Translations under genes and position numbers: made by a program
Shown here: positions 6,464 to 13,899 of the stretch, one piece after another
Layout: each line of letters begins with the position of its first letter
Position numbering within the stretch: the first letter of the stretch is position 1
Source: an uncultured Pseudoflavonifractor sp.
Lineage (GTDB): Bacteria > Bacillota > Clostridia > Oscillospirales > Oscillospiraceae
Length of the DNA stretch: 42,686 nucleotides
Assembly (NCBI GenBank): GCA_904419835.1
Contig: CAJFTA010000014.1
Location: 1-42,686, forward strand
Direction of reading: 5' to 3'
Notes under the pieces: model-generated
Database searches by the model: none
Seen by the model: only the letters and a program-made list of their open reading frames with translations
Told to the model about the DNA's origin: nothing

Positions 6464-8377
6464 TCAGACCGTCAGCAGGCCCACCGTCACAAAGAGGTTG
6501 TACACCATGGCGGCAGCCTCCTCCCGGGTGGTGAGGGCCGCGGGGCCGATGTCCTCCAGGGGGGCCCAGAGCAGGGAGAAGGTCTGGCCGAAGATGTTCT
6601 TCTGGCTGCCGTTGAGCAGCCACATGGACTCCCTGGACCAGTCTGCCCAGGCCCAGTAGTCCCCCAGGGCGGCGGAGTGCTCGGTTTTGGCCGCCTCATA
6701 GAAGTTCATGGAGAGATACTCCGCCAGCCGGCCCATGATAGTGAGGAACTGCTGGTGATCCATGGGGTCGTCGGGGTGGAAGAGGCCGTCGCCGTACCCG
6801 CTGATGAGCCCCATGGCGGTGAGGGCGTTGAGGGAGGGGGCATACCAGGCGTCGGCAGGTACGTCGGCAAAGCCGGTGTCCCCCTGTCTGCCGTCGTGGA
6901 GGGCCTGGGCCAGCAGGGCGCAGAACTCCGCCCTTGTCAGGGTATCCCCGGGGCGGAAGGTGCCGTCGCCGGAGCCGGAGACAATCCGGTAGGCCGCCAG
7001 CTTGCTGATGGCGGCGGCGTAGGGGGAATCGGCGGTATCGCGAAAGGTCCGGGGCGTATAGCCGTCCAGGCCGTATTTCTGCGCCAGACCTTCAGCCGTG
7101 ACCGCCATCCACCCATCGGCGCCGCCGGTGCCCAGCCACAGGGGCGTCTGAGGCGGAAGCGCCTCCAGCAGAGCGGTAAAGGCCGGCTTTCCGGTCTCAG
7201 AGGCGGCGTCATCCAGGTCCACGTACCAGCGCCATTTCAGGTCCACCCGCAGCAGGCCGGAGGTATCCCCGTTGGGAGCGGAGGACGAGAGGAGGCAGGC
7301 CACGTCGGCGGTATAGGCGTCATCCACCAGCAGGTCGGGAATGACCCCCACCCGGTCGGCGGTGGTTCCGTTGGGGGAGAAGTAGCGGTAAGCCGTCACC
7401 TTCAGCGCGTCACCTTCGGTAAAGCTGCCGGGGTAATTGGTCTCGTCCAGCATAATCTGAGCCACGCCCTTGCCGTAGGTGCGGCTGCCGATGACAATGC
7501 CGGCGCTCTGATCCCGGACGATGGAGGCAAAAATCTCGGAGGCGCTGGCGGTGCCCTCATTCACCAGCACGATCACCGGGTCCAGGGTCAGCTCCGCCTC
7601 CTCCCGGGGCTCCACGCCGTAACGGCCTGACTTGTCCCGCAGGTAGACCAGATTCCCCGACCCTGCAAACATGCCCGCCGCCTGCGCCGCCGCGCTGACG
7701 CTGCCGCCGCCGTTGCTGCGCAGGTCCACAATCCAGCGGTCCGCGGCGGCGTCATTGGCCTGAATCCCCTCCACAAAATGCCCCTCCGTCTCGTCGCCGA
7801 AGGTCGTGCAAGAAATATAGCCGATGTGCCCGTCCAGCAGCGAGGTGGTTGTGGCGGGAATGATCAGTTCCTCACGGGTGAGGACATAGTCCCTGCTCTC
7901 CCCGTCCCGGACCACGGTGACGGTTACCTGGGTGCCCGGCTCTCCCCGCAGCCGCTCCGCCGCGGCCTGGGCGTTCTGGCCGATCACCGTGACGCCGTCC
8001 ACAGCGGTGATGATATCCCCCGGCTGGATGCCCGCCTCCCGGGCGGGCATGCCCTCGGTCAGGGTCTCCACCACCATGCCCTGGTCCGTCATGGTGCTGG
8101 TTACGCCCACGCCGCCGGTCCGGGTGTCGGACATGGTGGCCAGGAAAGCGGCGTACTCCTGAGCGTCAAAATACTGGGTGTAGGGGTCCCCCAGGGCGGA
8201 GAGCATGTCCTCCACCGTGCTCTGGGAGAGCACCTCCTGTGAGACGCTGTCGATGTAATATTTCTGGAGCAGCTCGCCGGCCTGGGCTGTATCCAGGGCC
8301 AGCGCCGGGGCGGCAAGCAGCATCAGGGACAGCAGGATGGAGAGGGCGCGGCGCAGCAGCGCCTTGTTCTTTTTCAT
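6464..8377 (-). CDS. S41 family C-terminal processing protease with PDZ and SLH domains
   Basis: A 637-residue exported, probably wall-associated serine protease. A signal peptide ends near ALA at residue 27. A short N-terminal cap is followed by PDZ (about 85-160, GMPAREAGIQPGDIITAVDGV) and the S41 core (about 180-350). The catalytic pair is most likely Ser278 in GTASASEIF and Lys303 in SRTYGKG, 25 residues apart as in Ctp proteases. After a spacer, SLH repeats occupy about 440-637 (FRDTADSPYAAAISKLAAYRI, FADVPADAWYAPSLNALTAMG); the third is degenerate. SLH repeats bind secondary cell-wall polymers. The ATG follows GGGAG by nine bases. Family secure; substrates unknown. Confidence 0.92.
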   Translation of the reverse strand: MKKNKALLRRALSILLSLMLLAAPALALDTAQAGELLQKYYIDSVSQEVLSQSTVEDMLSALGDPYTQYFDAQEYAAFLATMSDTRTGGVGVTSTMTDQGMVVETLTEGMPAREAGIQPGDIITAVDGVTVIGQNAQAAAERLRGEPGTQVTVTVVRDGESRDYVLTREELIIPATTTSLLDGHIGYISCTTFGDETEGHFVEGIQANDAAADRWIVDLRSNGGGSVSAAAQAAGMFAGSGNLVYLRDKSGRYGVEPREEAELTLDPVIVLVNEGTASASEIFASIVRDQSAGIVIGSRTYGKGVAQIMLDETNYPGSFTEGDALKVTAYRYFSPNGTTADRVGVIPDLLVDDAYTADVACLLSSSAPNGDTSGLLRVDLKWRWYVDLDDAASETGKPAFTALLEALPPQTPLWLGTGGADGWMAVTAEGLAQKYGLDGYTPRTFRDTADSPYAAAISKLAAYRIVSGSGDGTFRPGDTLTRAEFCALLAQALHDGRQGDTGFADVPADAWYAPSLNALTAMGLISGYGDGLFHPDDPMDHQQFLTIMGRLAEYLSMNFYEAAKTEHSAALGDYWAWADWSRESMWLLNGSQKNIFGQTFSLLWAPLEDIGPAALTTREEAAAMVYNLFVTVGLLTV

Positions 8378-8410
8378 GGGCGTAGCTCCCTTACTTTACA
8401 TAATAATGTC

Positions 8411-8439
8411 ATTCTACTACAAAGAACGGGCAGGCTCAA
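8411..8439 (-). promoter_or_regulatory. Promoter of the S41 protease gene, -35 inside the flanking hairpin
   Basis: On the minus strand TTGAGC (8439-8434) and TAGAAT (8416-8411) are separated by 17 bases, 34 bases upstream of the ATG. The -35 hexamer lies in the loop of the left hairpin of element C. The second copy of that hairpin at 8677-8704 has the same TTGAGC but no matching -10. Confidence 0.5.
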
Positions 8440-8454
8440 GGGCCTGCCCGCGCT
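8427..8454. repeat. Left locus-specific hairpin of element C
   Basis: Arms CGGGCAGGC/GCCTGCCCG with loop TCAAGG, then CGCT. An identical 28-bp sequence lies at 8677-8704. The two copies bracket element C exactly, as the two 27-bp hairpins bracket element B. Confidence 0.8.
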
Positions 8455-8676
8455 AAGGCTGTCAAAAAAGTTAAAAATTTTTTGACAGCCTTCCAAAATG
8501 CCGTTACGTTTGCGCTGCACGGCGGCGCAAACGTCCTCGCTCCGCTCGCCGGAAGCCTTGCAGGGCAAGGCCTCCGGGGCATTCAATCCCACGCGAGGCG
8601 GGCGGCTGCCCCCTCGCGCTCCCCCGCCCAGTTCAGACGAGCGATTTTTGTCCGAGGCTTTTTTACATACTGAGCG
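8455..8676 (-). repeat. Type 1 dispersed hairpin element, copy C
   Basis: A complete 222-bp copy in the opposite orientation to copies A and B, between two co-directional minus-strand genes. On the minus strand it reads CAGTATGTAAAAAAGCCTCGG, then GGGCGGGGGAGCGCGAGG, the GGAGGCCTTGC/GCAAGGCTTCC stem, GTTTGCGC/GCGCAAAC, GTAACGGCATTTTGGAAGGC, and a terminal stem of A- and T-runs ending TTGACAGCCTT. Stem changes relative to copies A and B retain pairing. Confidence 0.88.
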
Positions 8677-8704
8677 CGGGCAGGCTCAAGGGCCTGCCCG
8701 CGCT
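8677..8704. repeat. Right copy of the element C flanking hairpin
   Basis: Exact repeat of 8427-8454. It lies 18 bases beyond the stop of the stalk-domain lipoprotein gene and is probably that gene's terminator hairpin. TTTTT follows on the plus strand only. Confidence 0.8.
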
Positions 8705-8722
8705 TTTTCTCGATTTTTTGCC

Positions 8723-9844
8723 TTATACTGGCCAGAGCCCCTCCGCCCTCACATTGTGGAGGTTCAGCAGGTCGTCGGCGGGCAGGAAGGACACGCCGTT
8801 CCGGGCCGTGAGGGTCCCGGTGAGGGCCGTCCCGCTGCCGCCGTCCCCGGTGTTGGCCCGGTCATTGCCCAAAATCAGGAGATACTCCGTCTTCTCCCCA
8901 CGCACGGCAATTTTATCGGGCCGGGCGGGATCCCAGAGAACCTGGCATCCCAGCGCCTCGGCAAAGGCCCGGACAGGGACCATCAGGGTCTCGCCCTCCA
9001 CGTAGGGCTGCTCTGCCGCGGTCAGCTCCACCTCGCCGCCGTTGACGGCCAGCCGTCCCGGCTCCAGCACCGCCCAGGCGGAATAGGGCGAGGGAATAAC
9101 CATCACCTTGCTGGGCCAGGCCTGGGCCGGGAAGGACTCGGCCACCATGTCGTACCAGGCCAGCAGACCGCAGCCGGGGGTGATGTCGGCCAGAGTGACC
9201 GTATCGCCGTCAAAGCCGGGTCCGGCCAGCAGCTCCGTATCGCTCAGGGAGTAGTCCACGTCGTCGCTCATGAGGACGGAGGTGCGCCCCCCCCAGACGT
9301 TCACCTGCTCCACGGTGGAGTAGGCGGGCACGCCGTAGTCGGCGGGAATGGCGGCCAGAATCACCGCCGCCGTGGCGATAGGCGGCAGACTGCGGGTCAT
9401 GGCGGGGCTCACATAGGCGTAGACGTACTCGCCCTCCCGCAGGTCCTCGGCGGCCATGGCGCCGCCGTCCACGGCGTTGAGAATCAGGGTGTCCTCCGCC
9501 AGGCTGAGGACAATCTCAGGGTATTCGGCCCACTCGCTGCTGTTGGTCACCAGGATGCGGTCCCCGTCCACGGAGACGGTGCCCTGCACCCGCACCAGGT
9601 CGGGCTGGTGCTGCTGGGCGATGGTGTAGACGGGCTCTTCCGGGGGCGCCAGCGGGTCGCCGGTGGGAACGTCCACCGTGGTCTGGGCGGGAGCGCTGAC
9701 CGCCTCCTCAGCAGGGGGCACAGAGGGCATCACAGCGGAGGACGCATTGCTGTCATCTGCGGCAGCGGAAGTGCAGCCGGACAGACAGAGTACAGCGGCA
9801 AGGGACAGAGACAATGCGGCAGAGCAGATCTTCTTTCCTTTCAT
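8723..9844 (-). CDS. Lipoprotein with C-terminal copper-amine-oxidase-like stalk domain
   Basis: A 373-residue exported lipoprotein. The signal peptide ends in CLSGC with Cys24 as the lipidated residue. A Ser/Ala/Pro/Val-rich linker follows. The middle (about 75-270) is a beta-rich region I do not recognise, with VRVQGTVSVDGDRILVTNSS resembling an OB-like fold. The C-terminal part (about 285-373; YVEGETLMVPVRAFAEALGC then a second weaker half) matches the Cu_amine_oxidN1 stalk domain, which in Firmicutes is a surface-associated module and not an enzyme. AAGGAG eight bases upstream supports the ATG at 9844. It is upstream of the S41 protease on the same strand, separated by element C. Function unknown. 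Confidence 0.85.
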   Translation of the reverse strand: MKGKKICSAALSLSLAAVLCLSGCTSAAADDSNASSAVMPSVPPAEEAVSAPAQTTVDVPTGDPLAPPEEPVYTIAQQHQPDLVRVQGTVSVDGDRILVTNSSEWAEYPEIVLSLAEDTLILNAVDGGAMAAEDLREGEYVYAYVSPAMTRSLPPIATAAVILAAIPADYGVPAYSTVEQVNVWGGRTSVLMSDDVDYSLSDTELLAGPGFDGDTVTLADITPGCGLLAWYDMVAESFPAQAWPSKVMVIPSPYSAWAVLEPGRLAVNGGEVELTAAEQPYVEGETLMVPVRAFAEALGCQVLWDPARPDKIAVRGEKTEYLLILGNDRANTGDGGSGTALTGTLTARNGVSFLPADDLLNLHNVRAEGLWPV

Positions 9845-9881
9845 GGTCAAGCTCCTTCCCGGATGTTTTGCCCTTTAGACG

Positions 9882-9918
9882 AACTGCCGGTGGAAAAGTT
9901 CCCTCTCCACCGGCAGTT
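9882..9918. terminator. Terminator hairpin after the merR-ABC operon
   Basis: Stem AACTGCCGGTGGA/TCCACCGGCAGTT with an 11-base loop, 9 bases past the exporter permease stop on the minus strand. The better T-run is on the plus strand. No repeat element is attached here. Confidence 0.6.
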
Positions 9919-9927
9919 TTACGCATT

Positions 9928-11526
9928 TTACAGGTCCCGGAACCGCTTTACGCCCACAGTGGCCAGCAGCCTCCACAGCGCCAGGTTTAGCAGGGCGCAG
10001 ATTCCCGCCGCAATGAGCAGGCCGGCGGTCTCACCAAGCCGGGAGAACAGGAAGAAATACCCGAAGCCCAGGGCCGCCAGCAGACCCCAGGCGCCGAACA
10101 TGACAATCAGCACCGAGGCCGACTGCTTGACCACCACCGTGTCGTTTGGAGCGTCCAGCTTTGGGAGGAACAGGTTGGCCAGCAGGCCCCCCTGGGCCAT
10201 CACGCCGCTGAAGAGCAGCCCCAGCACCAGGAGCAGCACAGTGGAGCCCACATCCACACCCACGGCCACGGCGGCGCAGATGACCCCCACCAGCAGGCAG
10301 GGCAGGGTGACCAGCATCTGCGCCCCGGCCTTGACCAGGAAAATCTCGCCGCAGGAGACGGGCGCCTCCTTGAGAATCCACAGCTGCCTGCCCTCCAGGC
10401 TGATGGACGAGGCGGTGATCTCCGTGGTGGAGAGCAGGAAGGCCATGCTGAGGGCCAGAATGGGCACCACAGGCAGCAGGCCCTGGGTGAGGGCCAGGAA
10501 CTCCCGCACCTGTCCCCGGAACACCAGGCAGGCTACGCCGCTGGCAAGCAGCAGGATAAGGCCGAAGCCGGCGTTGATGAAATAGGCGGGCGTGCCGAAG
10601 AAGCGCTTGAGCTCTTTCTTCAAAAGGGCGGCGCGGTGGCCGGAGGCGGACAGCCGCTCCAGCTTGTAGTCGCTGCGGGCCTTGCGGGCGCCCATGCTGG
10701 TGACAATCTTCTTGTACCGCCCGGCAAAGAGCCACACCACCAGGAGGAAGGGCACAAGGCACAGCCCCGTTAAAGCCAGCAGGGAGAGCAGATTTCCCTC
10801 ACAGGCCGCCTGCTCCAGCAGCAGGAAGGGCAGTCCCCAGCCGGTGAATGCGCCCTGAAGCCCGGCGGCATACCGGCTCAGGTCGCCCATGGCAAAGCTG
10901 AGCCGCATGATCACGCCCATGAGCAGCAGGAAGAACACCATATAGAGCAGGGTGGACAAAATCCCACGGCGGAGGAACCTGGAGGACACCCAGGAGAGCA
11001 CAAAGCCAATCAGCAGGGAGAACAGGGTGGGCAGGGCGGAGAGGAGCACCGCGCCGATCATCAGCACCACAAAGAAGCCCGCGCCGCCCGCGCCGCCGAA
11101 GACCAGGTAGGCCGCGCCGGCGGGGGCCAGGACAAAAACGGTGAACACCAGGTTCTCCACGTACAGGGCCAGGGTGCGGGAGAGCATGAGCGAGAACGGG
11201 GACACGGGCATGGACAGCATCAGGTCGTTGTCCCTGCCGCCGAACACCACGCCCTGGGCGGCAAAGACGGTGAACATCAGCCCAAAGGACACGGCGATCA
11301 CCGGCATGATGAGGATGATCAGGTTGATCATGCCCATGGGGGCCAGCTGGCTGCCGAAGGTAAAGCTGTACACGCCGGAGATGTAGAGCCCCAGGACGGC
11401 CAGCAGGAAGAGGGCGCCGAAGCCGGAGAGCCGCCCGGCCCTGTTCCCCCGCCGCCCGGCGCCAAAGCGCATGGCGTTCAAGGTGGCACGCAGATTGACA
11501 GACACCAGAGCCAGGAATTTAGTCAC
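9928..11526 (-). CDS. ABC-2 type transporter permease
   Basis: A 532-residue polytopic membrane protein with about a dozen hydrophobic segments, including FLLAVLGLYISGVYSF, MINLIILIMPVIAVSFGLMF, FVVLMIGAVLLSALPTLFSLLIGFVL, TLLYMVFFLLLMGVIM, VVPILALSMAFLLSTTE and the C-terminal pair near LIVMFGAWGLLAALGFGYFF. FGGRDNDLMLSMPVSP and SISLEGRQLWILKEAPVS are typical of large two-half ABC-2 permeases that pair with a small ATPase. The GTG at 11526 overlaps the ATPase stop by eight bases and follows GGGGGAGAAGG. Last gene of the merR operon. The exported substrate cannot be told; family members handle drugs, peptides or lipids. Confidence 0.87.
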   Translation of the reverse strand: MTKFLALVSVNLRATLNAMRFGAGRRGNRAGRLSGFGALFLLAVLGLYISGVYSFTFGSQLAPMGMINLIILIMPVIAVSFGLMFTVFAAQGVVFGGRDNDLMLSMPVSPFSLMLSRTLALYVENLVFTVFVLAPAGAAYLVFGGAGGAGFFVVLMIGAVLLSALPTLFSLLIGFVLSWVSSRFLRRGILSTLLYMVFFLLLMGVIMRLSFAMGDLSRYAAGLQGAFTGWGLPFLLLEQAACEGNLLSLLALTGLCLVPFLLVVWLFAGRYKKIVTSMGARKARSDYKLERLSASGHRAALLKKELKRFFGTPAYFINAGFGLILLLASGVACLVFRGQVREFLALTQGLLPVVPILALSMAFLLSTTEITASSISLEGRQLWILKEAPVSCGEIFLVKAGAQMLVTLPCLLVGVICAAVAVGVDVGSTVLLLVLGLLFSGVMAQGGLLANLFLPKLDAPNDTVVVKQSASVLIVMFGAWGLLAALGFGYFFLFSRLGETAGLLIAAGICALLNLALWRLLATVGVKRFRDL

Positions 11527-12241
11527 GGTCCTTCTCCCCCTCCAGCTCCAGGAACACGTCCTCCAGGGTGGAATTGCCCACAATGTCCTCGGTGGCGCCC
11601 ACCTCCACCAGCCTGCCCTGCCGGATGATGCCGATGCGGTCGCACAGCTTCTCCGCCACCTCCAGCACATGGGTGGAGAAGAACACCGCGCCGCCGCTTT
11701 CGCACACCTCATGCAGGTAGCCCTTGAGCAGATGGGCGGCCACCGGGTCCAGGCCCACAAAGGGCTCGTCCAGAATGAGCAGCCTGGGCTGGCGGATGAG
11801 GGCGGAGATAATGGCCAGCTTCTGCTTCATGCCGTGGGAGTAGCTGCCGATGGGGCTGCCCAGGCTGCCGGTGAGCTCGAAGGCGTCGCTGTACTTCTGA
11901 ATCCGGTCCTGCCGCTCCCTGCGGGGGATGTCGTACAGGTCGGCGATAAAGTTCAGGTACTGCACGCCGGTGAGAAAGTCGTACAGGTCCGGGTTGTCGG
12001 GCAGGAATGCGGTGATTTTCTTGGCCGCCGTGGCGTCCCGCTGTACGTCGTGGCCGCCGATGGAGATGGAGCCCTCGGTAAAGTCCATCACGCCCGCCGC
12101 CGCCCGGAGGGTGGTGGTCTTTCCGGCGCCGTTGTGGCCGATAAAACCAAAGATTTCACCCGGTGCAACGTTCAGGTTCAGGTCGTCCACAGCCCGTTTT
12201 CCCCCGGGATAGGTCTTGGAAAAGTGTTCAATCTTCAGCAC
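11519..12241 (-). CDS. ABC-2 type transporter ATP-binding protein
   Basis: A 240-residue ATPase partner of the permease encoded next. Walker A is GHNGAGKTT (residues 35-43), the Q-loop is in TAFLPDNPDLYDFLTG, the signature is the variant SYSHGMKQKLAII seen in exporters of the CcmA/NatA group, Walker B is LLILDEPFVGLDP, and the H-loop is FFSTHVLEVAE. The GTG at 12241 is chosen because AAGGAGG lies eight bases upstream; an in-frame ATG at 12259 overlaps the previous stop but has no ribosome binding site. Its stop overlaps the permease start. Confidence 0.92.
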   Translation of the reverse strand: MLKIEHFSKTYPGGKRAVDDLNLNVAPGEIFGFIGHNGAGKTTTLRAAAGVMDFTEGSISIGGHDVQRDATAAKKITAFLPDNPDLYDFLTGVQYLNFIADLYDIPRRERQDRIQKYSDAFELTGSLGSPIGSYSHGMKQKLAIISALIRQPRLLILDEPFVGLDPVAAHLLKGYLHEVCESGGAVFFSTHVLEVAEKLCDRIGIIRQGRLVEVGATEDIVGNSTLEDVFLELEGEKDRD

Positions 12242-12255
12242 GTCTGCTTCCTCCT

Positions 12256-12546
12256 TCATTTGGGCCAGTTCATCACAAAGGTTATGGCCGCCAGCACCGG
12301 GGAGAGCACCGCCAGGATAAGACCGGCGGTCTTTTTCTCCCCGCTGCGGGTCAGGACCGTGCCCACCGCCCCCACCGCCACAGGCAGGAGCAGGGCGGGC
12401 ACCTTGGGCATATAGTTCTGGAGCTGGCCCGACGCTCCGATCTGCATGGCCAGGCTGTCCGGCAGCAGAAAGTAGCCCGCAATCCCCAGAATCAGCGCCA
12501 GGGCTGTGGCCGCCAGGGCAATCCATGTGGTCTTCTCCAGCTTCAT
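12256..12546 (-). CDS. DUF1648-like small membrane protein
   Basis: A 96-residue protein with three predicted membrane segments: WIALAATALALILGIAGYFLL, ALLLPVAVGAVGTVL and AGLILAVLSPVLAAITFVM. Between the first two is LPDSLAMQIGASGQLQNYMPK, which resembles the LPDxIxxHxxxxG motif of DUF1648 (SdpI-like immunity proteins also carry it). It sits between the YbjQ-like gene (2-base gap) and the ABC ATPase gene, so it is likely coupled. In related operons such proteins accompany exporters; an immunity or accessory role is a guess. The match to DUF1648 is by motif only. Confidence 0.72.
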   Translation of the reverse strand: MKLEKTTWIALAATALALILGIAGYFLLPDSLAMQIGASGQLQNYMPKVPALLLPVAVGAVGTVLTRSGEKKTAGLILAVLSPVLAAITFVMNWPK

Positions 12547-12550
12547 AGTC

Positions 12551-12865
12551 TTACCCCACGATGCGCACCGCCGTGCCGTACGCCGTCACCTCGGCGGCCC
12601 CCTGCATGATGGAGGAGCTGGTGTAGCGGACGTTGATCACCGCGTCGGCCCCCATGGCCTGTGCGTCGTCCACCATGCGCTTGGTGGCAATCTGGCGGGC
12701 CTGGGCCAGCAGGTCGGTATAGGCCTCCACCTCGCCTCCCACCAGGTTCTTCATGCCGGACATAAAGTCCTTGCCGAAGCTCTTGGCCTGGACCACGCTG
12801 CCCTTTACCAGCCCCAGGGCCTCAATCTTTCTGTTGGGAACGTAGTCAATATTGAGAAGCAGCAT
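12551..12865 (-). CDS. YbjQ/UPF0145 heavy-metal-binding-domain family protein
   Basis: A 104-residue cytosolic protein. VPNRKIEALGLVKGSVVQAKSFGKDF at the N-terminus and AQAMGADAVINVRYTSSSIMQGAAEVTAYGTAV at the C-terminus are diagnostic of the UPF0145 family, which forms a pentameric beta-rich fold of unknown activity. The ATG at 12865 follows AAGGAGGAGAAGAGG, a strong site located in the 3' end of merR, and the genes overlap by 20 bases. Despite the family name, no metal ligand set is evident. Confidence 0.9.
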   Translation of the reverse strand: MLLLNIDYVPNRKIEALGLVKGSVVQAKSFGKDFMSGMKNLVGGEVEAYTDLLAQARQIATKRMVDDAQAMGADAVINVRYTSSSIMQGAAEVTAYGTAVRIVG

Positions 12866-13496
12866 CCTCTTCTCCTCCTTTAATCTGTTTGAATCTCTGG
12901 ACCAGCGCCACCAGGACGCCCACAATGACCGCCGCCGGGATGGCGATGAATGCAATCATCACCGGCAGGGGCGGCGCCTCCGCCGGGTCCAGCGCAAAGG
13001 CCCACACCATCAGGGCGATGACGCCCGCCATAAAGGCGATGAAGATCAGCGCCGCGCCCAGCGGCCCCAGGTAGCGGGACATGGTGTCCTTCTTTTTGAT
13101 GTTCACAAATCGGGTCCCCTCCTGTTCCATCCGCTCCATCTCCGCCAGATAGCGGTCGGCGTCCAGCCCGGAGAGCTGGGCCCCCTCCTCCAGCACCCTG
13201 GCGCACAGGGCGTGCATAGTGCCCAGGTTGCTCCGCTCCCGCTCCAGCACAATCATGTGGCGGCGGACGGCGTCCTCCAGGTTCAGGACGCCGTGCTGCA
13301 TCCGGCGGATCTCCTCCAGGGGCATGTCCAGCTTGCGCAGGAGCTTGATCTTCTTCAGCTCCGTCACGTCGGCCTCGGTATAGTCCCGGTAGCCGTTCTC
13401 GCTGTTCCGCCCCGGCGTAAGCAGGCCTTCCTTTTCGTAGTAGCGGATATTCCGCTTGGTAATGCCCACCCGTTCCTCTACCTCATTGATTTTCAC
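12846..13496 (-). CDS. MerR family regulator with two C-terminal membrane segments
   Basis: A 216-residue regulator. Residues 1-70 are a canonical MerR winged helix (MKINEVEERVGITKRNIRYYEKEGLL, then ENGYRDYTEADVTELKKIKLLRKLDMPLEEIRRM). A dimerisation coiled coil spans about 75-120. Unusually, the C-terminus has two hydrophobic segments (PLGAALIFIAFMAGVIALMVWAF and VMIAFIAIPAAVIVGVLVALV), so it is probably tethered to the membrane instead of carrying a soluble effector domain. The GTG at 13496 follows GGGGAGGTGAA. It heads the five-gene exporter operon, presumably its own target; a 19-bp-spacer promoter with a dyad lies upstream. Confidence 0.88.
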   Translation of the reverse strand: MKINEVEERVGITKRNIRYYEKEGLLTPGRNSENGYRDYTEADVTELKKIKLLRKLDMPLEEIRRMQHGVLNLEDAVRRHMIVLERERSNLGTMHALCARVLEEGAQLSGLDADRYLAEMERMEQEGTRFVNIKKKDTMSRYLGPLGAALIFIAFMAGVIALMVWAFALDPAEAPPLPVMIAFIAIPAAVIVGVLVALVQRFKQIKGGEEDAASQY

Positions 13497-13520
13497 TGCC
13501 GTTCACCTCCCCGCAGCCTC

Positions 13521-13551
13521 ACCTTACACCTTCCACCAGGTGGAAAGTCAA
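13521..13551 (-). promoter_or_regulatory. MerR-type promoter and operator of the merR-ABC operon
   Basis: On the minus strand TTGACT (13551-13546) and TAAGGT (13526-13521) are separated by 19 bases, longer than the normal 17 and typical of MerR-activated promoters. A 15-bp dyad, TTCCACC-A-GGTGGAA (13531-13545), fills the spacer. The -10 is 25 bases upstream of the GTG start. This fits autoregulation through DNA distortion. Confidence 0.75.
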
Positions 13552-13691
13552 GATCGCCGGGCAAATTTTTCGCGGTTCGAAGGGATTTCGTATCGCACAG
13601 CCTCCTCTGCTCCCGACAGGGCAGAGCAGGGGAACTATTTTCTCTCCGCTTCGTCTTACCATATGCTCTCTTTTCCTTCTGTTTCAGAATT

Positions 13692-13721
13692 ATATTATGG
13701 GCCATCTGCTTTTGTTGTCAA
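13692..13721 (-). promoter_or_regulatory. Possible second, distal promoter toward merR
   Basis: TTGACA (13721-13716) and TAATAT (13697-13692), spacer 18, on the minus strand about 195 bases upstream of merR. The region between (13552-13691) holds a CCTCTGCTC/GAGCAGGGG hairpin near 13605-13635 but no gene I can support. The rest of the 403-base gap is AT-richer spacer. Confidence 0.4.
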
Positions 13722-13810
13722 GAATGCCTGTGGCTCTGCCGGTTTTAATTTTTCTTTTGGCCATTTCTGCCACACTTTTTTAATTTTTTGTTAATATCTA
13801 TGAAAAGAAC

Positions 13811-13838
13811 TTGTAACATTTAAAATTTGTGCTAAGAT
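13811..13838 (+). promoter_or_regulatory. Possible promoter of the GT2 gene
   Basis: TTGTAA (13811-13816) and TAAGAT (13833-13838) with a 16-base spacer, in an AT-rich stretch about 60 bases upstream of the ATG. Weak match. Confidence 0.35.
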
Positions 13839-13899
13839 ATCGCAAATGGATAAAAGCGCTTGTCTCTGTGCAACCAAAACTATTATCAGGTGAAATGTT

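Noticed and set aside
13493..13705. Small open frame upstream of merR on the minus strand
   Set aside because: Its start lies inside a putative promoter spacer, it has no ribosome binding site and no recognisable features.
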